From positions 474,501-538,500 of the forward strand of contig NZ_JAYKZY010000001.1 of the NCBI RefSeq assembly GCF_035818615.1: a DNA stretch of 64,000 nucleotides, in the 5' to 3' direction. This stretch comes from Sphingobium sp. CR2-8 (GTDB taxonomy: Bacteria; Pseudomonadota; Alphaproteobacteria; Sphingomonadales; Sphingomonadaceae). The notes beneath the pieces were generated by a model. The model made no database searches. It was given only the letters and a program-made list of their open reading frames with translations, and was not told the origin of the DNA. A program made the translations under genes and the position numbers. The first letter of the stretch is position 1, and each line of letters starts with the position of its first letter. Shown here in pieces: positions 27,060-36,231 of this stretch.

Positions 27060-30000
27060 ATGGCAATTGGCAAAACAGCTTCGGCGTCGCGTGCTTCCAT
27101 CTGGTCGGCTTTGGGTTTGCTCCTTGGCCTGGCCTTCTTCCTGGCCAGCGGCACGATAGCCTATCGCAATATCCAGACCCTGCGCGAAAGTGACCAGGCG
27201 GTCCGCCATACCCACGCCGTCCTGATCGCGTTGGACGACCTGCTGTCGGCTGCGCAGGACGCGGAAACCGGGCAGCGCGGCTATCTGCTCACCGGCAGCC
27301 AGGGTTATCTCGAACCCTATAACAGCGCGGTGGCGGGCTTTGGCCAGCGCCTGCAGGCGGTCGCGCAGCTGACGCAGGACAATCCTGCCCAACAGGCCAA
27401 TGTCGGCGTCCTCAAACGGCATGCCGACGCCAAGCTGGCGGAATTGCGCGAGACGGTCGAACTACGCCGCACCAGGGGCATCGCCGCCGCCCTGGACGTC
27501 GTGACGACCGATCGCGGCAAGATGGAAATGGACGCCATCCGCGCGCAACTCAACATAATGGCGCAGGAAGAACTGCGCCTGCGCGCCATCCGGCTGGAGG
27601 ATATGGCCATCGCGTCGCGCACCGCCATCACCACCGGCATCGTCACAAGCCTGATCGGTGCGGGCCTGACCATCGCCGTCTTCCTGCTCCTGCGCATCGC
27701 CAACCGCGCCCGCGTGCGGCAACAATGGCTCCAGGCCGGTCAGCTCGGCCTTGCCGCCGCCATGCGCGGCGAAAAATCGGTCGAGGAACTGGGCGAGTCG
27801 ATCCTCGCTTTCCTTGCCAATTATCTCGGCTTTCAGGGCGCAGCGCTGTTCAAGGGGAAGGGGGGCGCTTCCAGCGCGCCGCGACGATCGGCATACCGGC
27901 GGACGCGGACATTCCCGACGGCTTCATGGTCAAGGAAGGCCTGCTGGGACAGGTGGCGGCGCAGGCCGAGCCGTTGGTCCTGCACGACATTCCCGATGGC
28001 TATCTGACGATCGGATCGGCGCTGGGCCGCGATCGCCCCCGCCATCTGGTCATTATGCCTGCAAAGGCGGACGAGATCGTCAACGCCGTCCTGGAACTGG
28101 GCTTTTTCCAGCCGGTCGACCCCGCGACGCTGGAATTGCTGGACCATGCCGCCCCTGCGATCGGCATCGCCCTGCGTTCCGCCCGCTTCCGGGCGCGGTT
28201 GCAGGACGCGCTGGAGGAAACCCAGCGCCAGTCCGGCGAATTGCAGGCGCAGAGCGAAGAACTGCGCGTCTCCAACGAGGAACTGGAGGAGCAGGGCCGC
28301 GCGCTCAAGGAATCGCAGGTCCGGCTGGAACAGCAGCAGGTCGAACTGGAACAGACCAACAGCCAGTTGGAAGAACAGGCCCAGACGCTGGAAAACCAGC
28401 GCGACGAGCTGGAACGCGCCACCGGCACGCTGCAATTGAAGGCGCGTGAACTGGAGCAGGCGAGCCAGTATAAGTCCGATTTCCTCGCCAACATGTCGCA
28501 TGAATTGCGCACGCCGCTCAATTCGCTGCTGATCCTCTCGAAGCTGCTGGGCGACAATCCCGACGGCAACCTGTCGCACGATCAGGTCAAGTTCGCGCGC
28601 ACGATCGAATCCTCGGGCAATGACCTTCTCACCCTCATCAACGACATTCTCGACCTGTCGAAGATCGAGGCCGGGCATATCCAGATGCAGCCCGAAACCG
28701 TGCCCCTGCAACGGCTGACCGGCGATATCCGCCAGATGTTCCAGCCTGTCGCCGAAAGCCGGGGCCTGACGTTCGACATCGCCATCGCGGCCGATTGCCC
28801 CCGCGCGATCGAAACGGACCGGGTGCGGATCGAACAGATCATCAAGAACCTGCTGTCCAACGCGTTCAAGTTCACCGAGCAGGGGACCGTCGGCCTGACC
28901 CTGTCTTGCGTCGGCGACGACCGACTGGCGCTCGCGGTGCGCGACACCGGCATCGGCATGTCCCAGGAACAGCAGAGCCATATTTTCGAGGCGTTCCATC
29001 AGGCCGACGGGACCATCAGCCGCCGTTATGGCGGGACGGGCCTTGGCCTGTCGATTTCGCGCCAGCTCGCGCGCCTGCTGGGCGGCGCCATCACGCTGGA
29101 GAGCGAGCCGGGCCAGGGCAGCGCCTTCACCCTGACCGTGCCGCTTGTCTATGATCCCGCAGGGGTCGCGCCGCACGACGCTGCGCCACCGGCCCGCGCC
29201 GAACCCGCCGTCGCTCCTGCGCCACCGTCCAGCGCCGTGCCGTCCCGCAGGGCGCCGCAACCCGATTGGGTCATGGAGGATGATCGCGCCACGCTTGCGG
29301 AGGGTCGCCGCCTGCTGTTGGTGATCGAGGATGACCAGGTGTTCGCCTCGATCGTGTGCGACCTGTCGCGCGACATGGGCTTCCAGTGCATCGTCGCGGG
29401 CACGGCGGAAGAAGCGGTGAAGCTGGCGCGCGATTACAAGCCCAGCGCGGTCGTGCTCGACCTCGGCCTGCCCGACCAGTCGGGCCTCACCGTCCTCGAC
29501 CGGTTGAAGCATGACGACGCCACGCGGCACATCCCGATCCATGTCGTGTCTGCGTCCGACCATAGCCAGGCCGCCCTGTCGCTGGGCGCGGTGGGCTATC
29601 TGGTGAAGCCGGTGAAGCGCGAACAATTGGCCGAAGTGCTGGAAAGCCTGCATGCCAAGCTGGCGACGCGGGTGCGCCGCGTGCTGATCGTGGAGGATGA
29701 TCCGGTGCAGCGCGACGCCGTCGCCCGGCTGCTGCTGACCGACGAGGTTGAGACGGTCGGCGTCGGCACGGCGGCGGAATGCCTCGAACAGCTGCGCCAG
29801 CAGACGTTCGACTGCATGGTGTTGGACCTGACGCTGCCCGACACGTCCGGTTTCGCGCTGCTGGAGACGCTGAGCGAGGAGGGGGATCATGGCTTCCCGC
29901 CGGTCATCGTCTATACCGGCCACGACCTGTCGCCCGACGACGAGCAGCGCCTGCGCCGCTATTCCAGCTCCATCATCATCAAGGGCGCGAAATCGCCCGA

Positions 30001-30493
30001 GCGGCTGCTGGACGAAGTATCGCTGTTCCTGCACCAGGTGGTGTCCGAACTGCCGCCTGAGCAGCGCAAGATGATCCAGAAGGCACGTAACCGCGACGCC
30101 GCGCTGGAGGGCCGCCGCATCCTCATCGTGGAAGACGATGTCCGCAACGTCTATTCGTTGACCAGCGTCCTCGAACCGCGCGGGGCGTCCGTGCAGATTG
30201 CGCGCAACGGGCAGGAAGCGATCGATGCGCTGGCGGCGTCGGCGGACGATCCGGCGCAGGCCATCGACCTGGTGCTGATGGACGTGATGATGCCGGTGAT
30301 GGACGGCCTCACTGCCACCCGCGCGATCCGCGACGATATGCGCTGGGCGAATCTGCCGATCCTGATGCTGACGGCCAAGGCGATGCCCGACGATCAGCAG
30401 CGTTGTCTGGAGGCGGGCGCCAACGACTATATGGCAAAGCCCATCGACGTCGACAAACTCCTCTCGCTGGTGCGCGTATGGATGCCACGCTAG
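27060..30493 (+). pseudogene. Hybrid sensor histidine kinase CHASE3-GAF-HisKA-HATPase-REC-REC-REC, split by a one-base frameshift
   Basis: Frame one (27060 to a stop at 28005-28007) encodes TM1 (about 12-35), a CHASE3 sensor (about 40-175), TM2 (about 182-204) and the start of a GAF domain, then nonsense after residue 268. A second frame continues the GAF domain without loss, then a long Glu/Gln-rich coiled coil (about 385-460), HisKA with MSHELRTPLN (His near 481), HATPase (about 590-700) and three receivers starting near 750, 873 and 1019 (VVLDLGLPD, MVLDLTLPD, VLMDVMMPVMDG). One extra G in the six-G run at 27860-27865 restores 1144 residues. The cause may be a real mutation, phase variation, -1 frameshifting or a sequencing error. 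It is followed by cheR, cheB and a REC-kinase gene. Confidence 0.85.
27860..27865 (+). repeat. Six-G homopolymer at the frameshift site
   Basis: The run follows AAGGGGAA inside the GAF-coding region. In the zero frame it reads G GGG GGC, a permissible -1 slippery heptamer, and it is also a typical indel hotspot. One added G joins the two kinase frames exactly. Confidence 0.7.
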
Positions 30494-31329
30494 TGCAAGA
30501 CCAGGTGCAGAACGGCGTGGAGGATATAGAGATTCAGCTGCTGCTGGAGGCACTGTACCAGCGCTATCATTATGACTTCCGCCATTATGCGCGCGCCTCG
30601 ATCAAGCGTCGACTGTTGCAGGCGCGCGGGCAGCTGGGTTTCACCAGCTTCTCGGCGATGCAGGATCATCTGCTGCACGATCCCGCGACGCTGCCGCGCC
30701 TGCTCAACTATCTGACCGTACAGGTCAGCGAGATGTTTCGCGATCCATCCTATTTCCGCGCCTTGCGGGAAAAGGTGATTCCGCACCTGCGCACCTATCC
30801 CTCGCTCAAGGTCTGGGTCGCCGGATGCAGCAATGGCGAGGAACTTTATTCCCTCTCCATCCTCTTTCGCGAGGAGGGGCTGGACCAGCGCACGCTTTTC
30901 TACGCGACGGACATCAACCCCAATGCCCTGCGAGCGGCGGAGGCCGGGGTCTATCCGCTGGACCAGATCCGCAAATTCACCGAAAACCACCAGAAGTCGG
31001 GCGCACGCTCGTCGCTGTCGGACTATTATACCGCCGATTATGGCCGCGCCGTGTTCGACAAGAGTTTGCGCGCACAGGTCGTCTTTTCCGATCATAGTCT
31101 CGTGACCGATGCGGTGTTCGCGGAAATGCATCTCATTTCCTGTCGCAACGTCCTCATCTATTTCGACCGCGACCTTCAGGACCGGGCGCTCGGCCTGTTC
31201 AGCGAGTTGCTCGCGCGCAAGGGATTCCTGGGCCTGGGGTCGAAGGAAAGCCTGCGCTTTTCGAACCACGCCGCCGCCTTTGCGGACTTCGTGCGCGAAG
31301 AAAAAATCTACCAGAGGCAGCAGCCATGA
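30478..31329 (+). CDS. CheR-type protein-glutamate methyltransferase
   Basis: 283 residues. The N-terminal helical CheR domain includes YHYDFRHYARASIKRRL. The SAM-binding domain has WVAGCSNGEELYSL, YATDINPNAL and ISCRNVLIYF, all standard CheR motifs. CheR methylates glutamates on chemoreceptors using S-adenosylmethionine. Its ATG at 30478 lies inside the last codons of the hybrid kinase (16-nt overlap), and its stop overlaps cheB. No chemoreceptor, CheA or CheW is near, so its substrate is unclear; the glutamate-rich coiled coil of the upstream kinase is one candidate. Confidence 0.92.
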   Translation: MDATLVQDQVQNGVEDIEIQLLLEALYQRYHYDFRHYARASIKRRLLQARGQLGFTSFSAMQDHLLHDPATLPRLLNYLTVQVSEMFRDPSYFRALREKVIPHLRTYPSLKVWVAGCSNGEELYSLSILFREEGLDQRTLFYATDINPNALRAAEAGVYPLDQIRKFTENHQKSGARSSLSDYYTADYGRAVFDKSLRAQVVFSDHSLVTDAVFAEMHLISCRNVLIYFDRDLQDRALGLFSELLARKGFLGLGSKESLRFSNHAAAFADFVREEKIYQRQQP

Positions 31330-31901
31330 CGGCGCATCCCCTTCAAGCCATCGCCATCGGCGCGTCGGCAGGCGCGGTCCAGGCGCTCCTTCGGATATTG
31401 CCGGCGCTCCCCGCCGATTTTCCCCTGGCGGTGCTCATCGTCGTGCATGTCCCGCCCGATCGCGGCAATGCGCTGGTGTCGCTGTTCCAATCCAAATGTC
31501 CGTTGCCCGTCAAGGAGGCGGAGGATAAGGAGCGCATCGTCGGCGGCACCGTCTATTTCGCGCCATCGGACTATCATCTGCTGGTCGAGGCCGATCATGC
31601 ACTCGCCCTGTCCTGGGACGAGCCGGTGAACCACAGCCGCCCGGCGATCGACATATTGCTGGAAACGGCGGCGGATGCCTTTGGTCCGGCCTTGACCGGC
31701 ATCGTCCTGACCGGCGCCAATCATGACGGCGCGGCGGGCCTGGCGGCGGTCGCGGCGGCCGGTGGCGCCGCCATCGTGCAGGATTTCGCCGAAGCGCAAG
31801 TGCCCACCATGCCCCAAGCGGCTCTTGCGGCCTGTCCGGCCGCCCATATGATGACGCTGGACGCCATCATCCTCCATCTTCAAAAGCTGGCGACCCTATG
31901 A
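31326..31901 (+). CDS. CheB-type methylesterase domain protein without receiver domain
   Basis: 191 residues containing only the CheB catalytic domain. The triad is Ser14 (IGASAG), His41 (VVHVPPDR) and Asp134 (GANHDGAAG). Canonical CheB has an N-terminal receiver of about 130 residues that gates activity, and it is absent here. The enzyme would remove methyl groups from, or deamidate, Glu/Gln side chains. Overlaps of 4 nt with cheR and with the next kinase gene show tight co-translation. Regulation may come from the separate receivers in the adjacent kinases. Confidence 0.92.
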   Translation: MTAHPLQAIAIGASAGAVQALLRILPALPADFPLAVLIVVHVPPDRGNALVSLFQSKCPLPVKEAEDKERIVGGTVYFAPSDYHLLVEADHALALSWDEPVNHSRPAIDILLETAADAFGPALTGIVLTGANHDGAAGLAAVAAAGGAAIVQDFAEAQVPTMPQAALAACPAAHMMTLDAIILHLQKLATL

Positions 31902-33064
31902 CGATCGAAACGCAACCCATCCATTGCCTGCTGGTCGACGACCTTGAGGAGAATCTGCTCGCGCTCGAAGCGTTGCTGCGACGCGACGGCCTTGTCTGCC
32001 TGAAAGCGCGATCAGGCGAGGAAGCGCTTGAACTGTTGCTCGTCCATGACGTCGCCCTCGCTTTGCTCGACGTCCAGATGCCCGGCATGGACGGGTTCGA
32101 ACTGGCCGAATTCATGCGCGGCAACGAACGCGCCCGACATGTCCCCATCATCTTCGTGACCGCAGGCAGCGCCGATCGGCAACGGCGGTTCCGCGGGTAT
32201 GAAGCCGGCGCGGTGGACTTCATCCAGAAGCCGATCGAAGCCGACATCCTGCGGTCGAAGGCCGACATCTTCTTCCATCTCTACGATCAGCGGCGTCAGA
32301 TCATCGCCCAGCGCGACGAATTAGCGATGCTCGCCGCCGCCTTGAAGGCAGCGGACCAGCGCAAGAACGAATTTCTCGCGATCCTCGGCCATGAACTGCG
32401 CAATCCGATCGCGGCGCTGGGCGCGGGGCTGCACCTGCTGGAGCGACGCGAAGGGACGGACGCGGCGCGCGACATTCGCGGGCGCATGGACCGCCATGTC
32501 CAGCATCTCTCCCGTCTGGTCGAAGACATATTGGACATCGCCCGCATCGATCAGGGCAAGATTTCGCTTAAGACGCAACGCATCTCGCTGCAGGAGGTCC
32601 TATCCTTCGCGGTGGAGGCCAGCCAACCTACGATCGAGGCCGCGCAACACCGGCTCGTCCTCGACATCGTCGAGGAACCCGTCTTCCTCGACGCCGACTA
32701 TGCCCGCGTCGTCCAGATCACCAGCAACCTGCTCAACAATGCGGCGAAATATACGCCGCCGGGCGGCGACATTCGACTGACCGCGCGGGTGGTCGATGGC
32801 TGGGCGGAGATCGAGGTCGCCGACACCGGCATCGGCATCGCACCCGACATGCAGGCCCGCATTTTCGACCTGTTCGCGCAGGTGAAGAACCCGACCGGCG
32901 ATCCGCAGGAAGGGCTTGGCATCGGGCTGGCGCTCGTCCGGCAACTGGTCGCGTTGCATGGCGGCGCGCTGTCGCTCAAGCAGAGCATTCCCGGCGAAGG
33001 CAGCGTCTTCCAGGTCCGCCTCCCAACGGCCGAGGCCTTGGTATCGGACGCGGCGATTCTGTAG
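31898..33064 (+). CDS. Receiver-histidine kinase hybrid (REC-HisKA-HATPase)
   Basis: 388 residues, cytoplasmic. The N-terminal receiver has DDLEEN, phospho-acceptor Asp58 (ALLDVQMPGMDG) and Lys111 (FIQKP). A short coiled coil leads to HisKA with His165 in ILGHELRNPI, then an ATPase with NLLNNAAKYTPPGG, DTGIGIAP and GLGIGLALV. A kinase whose own receiver is N-terminal is typically controlled by phosphotransfer from another kinase, here plausibly the CHASE3 hybrid. It is the last gene of the four-gene operon. Confidence 0.93.
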   Translation: MTIETQPIHCLLVDDLEENLLALEALLRRDGLVCLKARSGEEALELLLVHDVALALLDVQMPGMDGFELAEFMRGNERARHVPIIFVTAGSADRQRRFRGYEAGAVDFIQKPIEADILRSKADIFFHLYDQRRQIIAQRDELAMLAAALKAADQRKNEFLAILGHELRNPIAALGAGLHLLERREGTDAARDIRGRMDRHVQHLSRLVEDILDIARIDQGKISLKTQRISLQEVLSFAVEASQPTIEAAQHRLVLDIVEEPVFLDADYARVVQITSNLLNNAAKYTPPGGDIRLTARVVDGWAEIEVADTGIGIAPDMQARIFDLFAQVKNPTGDPQEGLGIGLALVRQLVALHGGALSLKQSIPGEGSVFQVRLPTAEALVSDAAIL

Positions 33065-33133
33065 GATATGGCTTTCGCGAAAGACGGTATCCGGCGGCCC
33101 GTCTGTCCTACGCTACGCCTCCCTGCTACATCA

Positions 33134-33159
33134 GATGGCAGCGCCGCTGGCCTGCCATC
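33134..33159 (+). terminator. Terminator-like hairpin after the signalling operon
   Basis: GATGGCAG and CTGCCATC form a perfect 8-bp stem around a 10-nt loop that can pair further (GCC/GGC). It lies 70 nt after the last kinase gene and is followed by GTGTTTAA. The remainder of 33065-33320 shows no gene. Confidence 0.45.
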
Positions 33160-33320
33160 CGTGTTTAACGCCAATCCTATTATGTCCTATTTTTGTTCGA
33201 TAATGTCGCAATTGGCGGGAAATGTGCGAAGTTAAGGCGCCTGCTTCTCCCGTAAAGGAAAGTTGATAGCCGCCGTTTATTTGCGCTGCGTGACTTTCCT
33301 GCGCTATGGGCGTCCGTCCC

Positions 33321-34820
33321 TTATTTCATCGTCGGGATGACGAAGCTCTGGTCCACTACCGCGCCGCCGGTGGGCCAACGCTGTGTGACCTTCTTCGTCC
33401 GGGTGTAGAAACGCACGCCATCCTCGCCATATTGATCGAGATCGCCGAAGCCCGACCGCTTCCAGCCGCCGAAGCTGTGATAAGCGACCGGCACAGGGAT
33501 CGGCACGTTGATGCCGACCATGCCGACTTCCACCTGCGCGGCGAACTTGCGGGCATAGTCGCCGTTGCGGGTGAAGATGGCGACGCCATTGCCATATTGA
33601 TGCTTGCTCGGATAGCTCAGCGCCTCCTCGAACGTTTCGGCACGCAAAATCTGGAGCACGGGACCGAAAATCTCGTCCTGATAGCTTTTCATGTCCGGCG
33701 TGACCCGATCGATCAGCGTGGGCGCAAGGTAGAAGCCGTCCTCATAGCCCTGTAGCTGGAAACCGCGACCATCGACCACGATCTCCGCGCCTTCGTCGGC
33801 TGCCATCTGAATATAGGATTCGACCCGCGCCTTATGCTGGCCGGTGACGAGCGGGCCATATTGCGCGTCCGGATCGGTCGGGATGCCGGGACACAGTGTT
33901 TCGATCGCGGTCAGCAGCTTGGCGCGGAAGGCTTCGGCCGTCGCTTCGCCCACCGGCGTCACGACCGGCAACGCCATGCAACGTTCGCCGGCCGATCCAT
34001 AGGCCGCGCCGACGATGTCCGCGACCGCTTGGTCCATGTCCGCGTCGGGCAGGATGATGCCGTGATTCTTAGCTCCGCCCATGCACTGCGCGCGCTTGCC
34101 GTTGGCGGCGGCGCGTTGATAGACATAGTTGGCGATGTCGGACGATCCCACGAAGCTGACCGCCTTGATATCGGGATGGTCGAGGATGGCGTCGACGATT
34201 TCCTTGTCGCCATGAACGACGTTGAGGATGCCTTCAGGAAGTCCAGCCTCCAGCGCCAGTTCAGCCAGACGCACCGGAACCGACGGGTCGCGCTCGGAGG
34301 GTTTGAGGATGAAGGCGTTGCCGCAGGTGATCGCCATCGCGCTCATCCACAAGGGGATCATGGCGGGGAAGTTGAACGGCGTGATGCCTGCGACGATACC
34401 AAGCGGCTGGCGGATCGAATAGACGTCGATGCCGGGGCCTGCGCCTTCGGTATAGTCGCCCTTGAGCAGATGGGGAATGCCGCAGGCGAACTCCACGACC
34501 TCCAGGCCGCGCTGGATGTCCCCTTTTGCGTCCGCGATCACCTTACCATGTTCGGACGACAGGGTGCGGGCCAGATCCTCCAGATTGGCCTCGATCAGTT
34601 CCTTGAACCGGAACATCACGCGGGCGCGCCGCTGCGGGTTGGTCGCGGCCCAGTCGGGCTGCGCCGACAGCGCCGAGTCCATGGCTTTTTGCAGACCCGA
34701 TGGCGTGGCAAGTTCGACCTGCGCCTGGACCGTGCCGATGGACGGGTCCAGCACGTCGGACAGGCGTGCGCCGGGAAAGGATACGCTTTTCCCATGGATG
34801 AAATGGCTGATGGAACGCAT
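33321..34820 (-). CDS. mmsA: CoA-acylating methylmalonate-semialdehyde dehydrogenase
   Basis: 499 residues, the normal length. It matches MmsA across its whole length: GIVAGITPFNFPAMIPLWM, the NAD-site FVGSSDIANYVY, the family-specific GGAKNH in place of the ELGGK glutamate of other aldehyde dehydrogenases, and the catalytic Cys281 in GERCMALPV. It converts methylmalonate or malonate semialdehyde to propionyl- or acetyl-CoA in valine, inositol and beta-alanine catabolism. The divergent LysR gene and the leucine genes nearby favour valine catabolism, but 3-hydroxyisobutyrate dehydrogenase is not in the window. Confidence 0.95.
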   Translation of the reverse strand: MRSISHFIHGKSVSFPGARLSDVLDPSIGTVQAQVELATPSGLQKAMDSALSAQPDWAATNPQRRARVMFRFKELIEANLEDLARTLSSEHGKVIADAKGDIQRGLEVVEFACGIPHLLKGDYTEGAGPGIDVYSIRQPLGIVAGITPFNFPAMIPLWMSAMAITCGNAFILKPSERDPSVPVRLAELALEAGLPEGILNVVHGDKEIVDAILDHPDIKAVSFVGSSDIANYVYQRAAANGKRAQCMGGAKNHGIILPDADMDQAVADIVGAAYGSAGERCMALPVVTPVGEATAEAFRAKLLTAIETLCPGIPTDPDAQYGPLVTGQHKARVESYIQMAADEGAEIVVDGRGFQLQGYEDGFYLAPTLIDRVTPDMKSYQDEIFGPVLQILRAETFEEALSYPSKHQYGNGVAIFTRNGDYARKFAAQVEVGMVGINVPIPVPVAYHSFGGWKRSGFGDLDQYGEDGVRFYTRTKKVTQRWPTGGAVVDQSFVIPTMK

Positions 34821-34896
34821 GGCTGTTGGTCCTCTCCGAGCGTTTTGGTTCCGATGCTATAGACCCGTACGCTTTGCAGATATACAGAGGCGATAA

Positions 34897-34909
34897 CACA
34901 ATGATTGTG
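34897..34909. promoter_or_regulatory. Palindrome between mmsA and its divergent LysR gene
   Basis: CACAAT-G-ATTGTG is a perfect 13-bp inverted repeat ending 11 nt before the LysR start at 34921 and 77 nt from the mmsA start. The sequence TGCAGAT appears on both sides of it (34876 and 34908). Position and symmetry suggest a regulator site with autoregulation. Confidence 0.4.
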
Positions 34910-34920
34910 CAGATTTGCCT

Positions 34921-35805
34921 ATGCTGAATTCCGACGACCTGCGCCTGTTCCTGGCGGTGATGCGCGAAGGCAATATGCTGGCGGCTGCCCGTCGCGTCGG
35001 CGTGGACCATAGTACGGTCGCGCGGCGCATGACCCAGATGGAACGTACGCTGGGGGCGCGGCTGTTCGACCGATCGCCGCGCGGCGTGATGCCCACGCCT
35101 GCCGCCCATGCGCTGGTCGGTCATGCCGAACGGATCGAGAGCGAATTGCTGGCAGCGATCGGCAGCGTGGAGGGGCGCGATCGCGATGTCGAAGGAACGG
35201 TGCGGTTGGCCACACCCGAAGCCTGTGCTGCGCATCTGATTGCTCCCCATGTCGCCGCATTGCGCGCCCGTCATCCCCGATTGACGCTGGAACTGGCGTC
35301 CGAAAGCCGTGCGGCCAGCCTGTCCAAGCGCGAGGCGGACATTGCGATCATGCTCAATCCACCGCCCAAAGGGCGGCTGGTGACCCGCAAGCTGGCGGAC
35401 TATCGGCTGGCTCTCTATGGATCGCGGGACTATCTCGAACGGGAAGGGGAACCGACCACCCGTGCCGACCTCGCCCGCCATGGCTTCGTGTCCTATATCG
35501 AGGATCTGGCCGGTTTCCCTGAAATGATCGCCTTGGATGAGTTGTTGCCGGGTGCCGACATATGTTTCCGCGCCAGTTCCAGCGCCGCCCAGCATGCGGC
35601 GGTGGCAGCCGGTGTGGGACTGGGCATGCTGCATGTCTTTGCGTCGGCGCAGGACGAGCGGCTGGTCCGGATTCTGCCCGACGACATGGTGGTGCAGCGC
35701 AGCTATTGGCTGGTGATGCACGCCGATCTGGAGGGCTTGCCAAGGGTCCGGGCGGTGGTCGATTTTATGGACGAGCTCATGCGGACCCTGCGCGATCAAC
35801 TTTAG
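34921..35805 (+). CDS. LysR family transcriptional regulator
   Basis: 294 residues. The N-terminal winged HTH reads DLRLFLAVMREGNMLAAARR, then VDHSTVARRMTQMERTLGARLFDRS. This is slightly atypical, with ST-VARR where most LysR proteins have PSAVSR. The effector-binding domain follows from about residue 90. It is divergent from mmsA with a 100-bp gap containing a palindrome, so it likely regulates mmsA. The start at ATG 34921 has a weak SD; a TTG two codons upstream is possible. Its stop overlaps the convergent cysQ remnant. Confidence 0.9.
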   Translation: MLNSDDLRLFLAVMREGNMLAAARRVGVDHSTVARRMTQMERTLGARLFDRSPRGVMPTPAAHALVGHAERIESELLAAIGSVEGRDRDVEGTVRLATPEACAAHLIAPHVAALRARHPRLTLELASESRAASLSKREADIAIMLNPPPKGRLVTRKLADYRLALYGSRDYLEREGEPTTRADLARHGFVSYIEDLAGFPEMIALDELLPGADICFRASSSAAQHAAVAAGVGLGMLHVFASAQDERLVRILPDDMVVQRSYWLVMHADLEGLPRVRAVVDFMDELMRTLRDQL

Positions 35806-36200
35806 GCCCGATAGAGGTCGGCCACCAGGTCCAGCACCGTGCCCGCATGTTCGGGCCGACAGATCAGCAGGTCTGGGAGATAGACGTCGGCGCGATTATA
35901 GACCAGCGGCGACCCGTCGATCCGCGCACAATGCAGGCCATGCGCCTGTGCGACAGCAACGGGTGCCATCGAATCCCATTCATACTGGCCACCCGAATGG
36001 AGATAGATATCGGCCTGCCCCAGGATGATCGCCATCGCCTTCGCGCCTGCCGATCCCATGGACACCAGCGCCGCGTTCATCCCTTCCGCGACCGCGACGG
36101 CTTCCCGCAGGATATGGATGCTTTCGGCTTCCAGTCGCTCCCGATGAGTGAAGCTTTTCACGTCCATCACGCTTCCTCGCAATTTCCCTGTCCGTGTCAT
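35802..36200 (-). pseudogene. C-terminal remnant of a CysQ-type 3'(2'),5'-bisphosphate nucleotidase
   Basis: About 130 residues match only the C-terminal third of actinobacterial/alphaproteobacterial CysQ: LVSMGSAGAKAMAIILGQAD, then HSGGQYEWDSMAPVAVAQAHG and DLLICRPE. The N-terminal metal-binding half, with its DPLDGT-type motif, is missing. Directly upstream (36232 onward) lies an unrelated LysR gene on the same strand, so the missing part is not nearby in another frame. It is almost certainly a deletion remnant. A protein could still be made but would lack the inositol-monophosphatase-fold active site. Confidence 0.75.
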
Positions 36201-36231
36201 CGTGATGTTTTGCGGTAGAGGCAGCCGTGGT

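Noticed and set aside
27725-27930. Independent start of a second kinase gene at 27725
   Set aside because: The first 45 residues overlap frame one as Arg-rich shadow; the frame only becomes protein-like at the G6 run, pointing to a frameshift rather than a separate gene.
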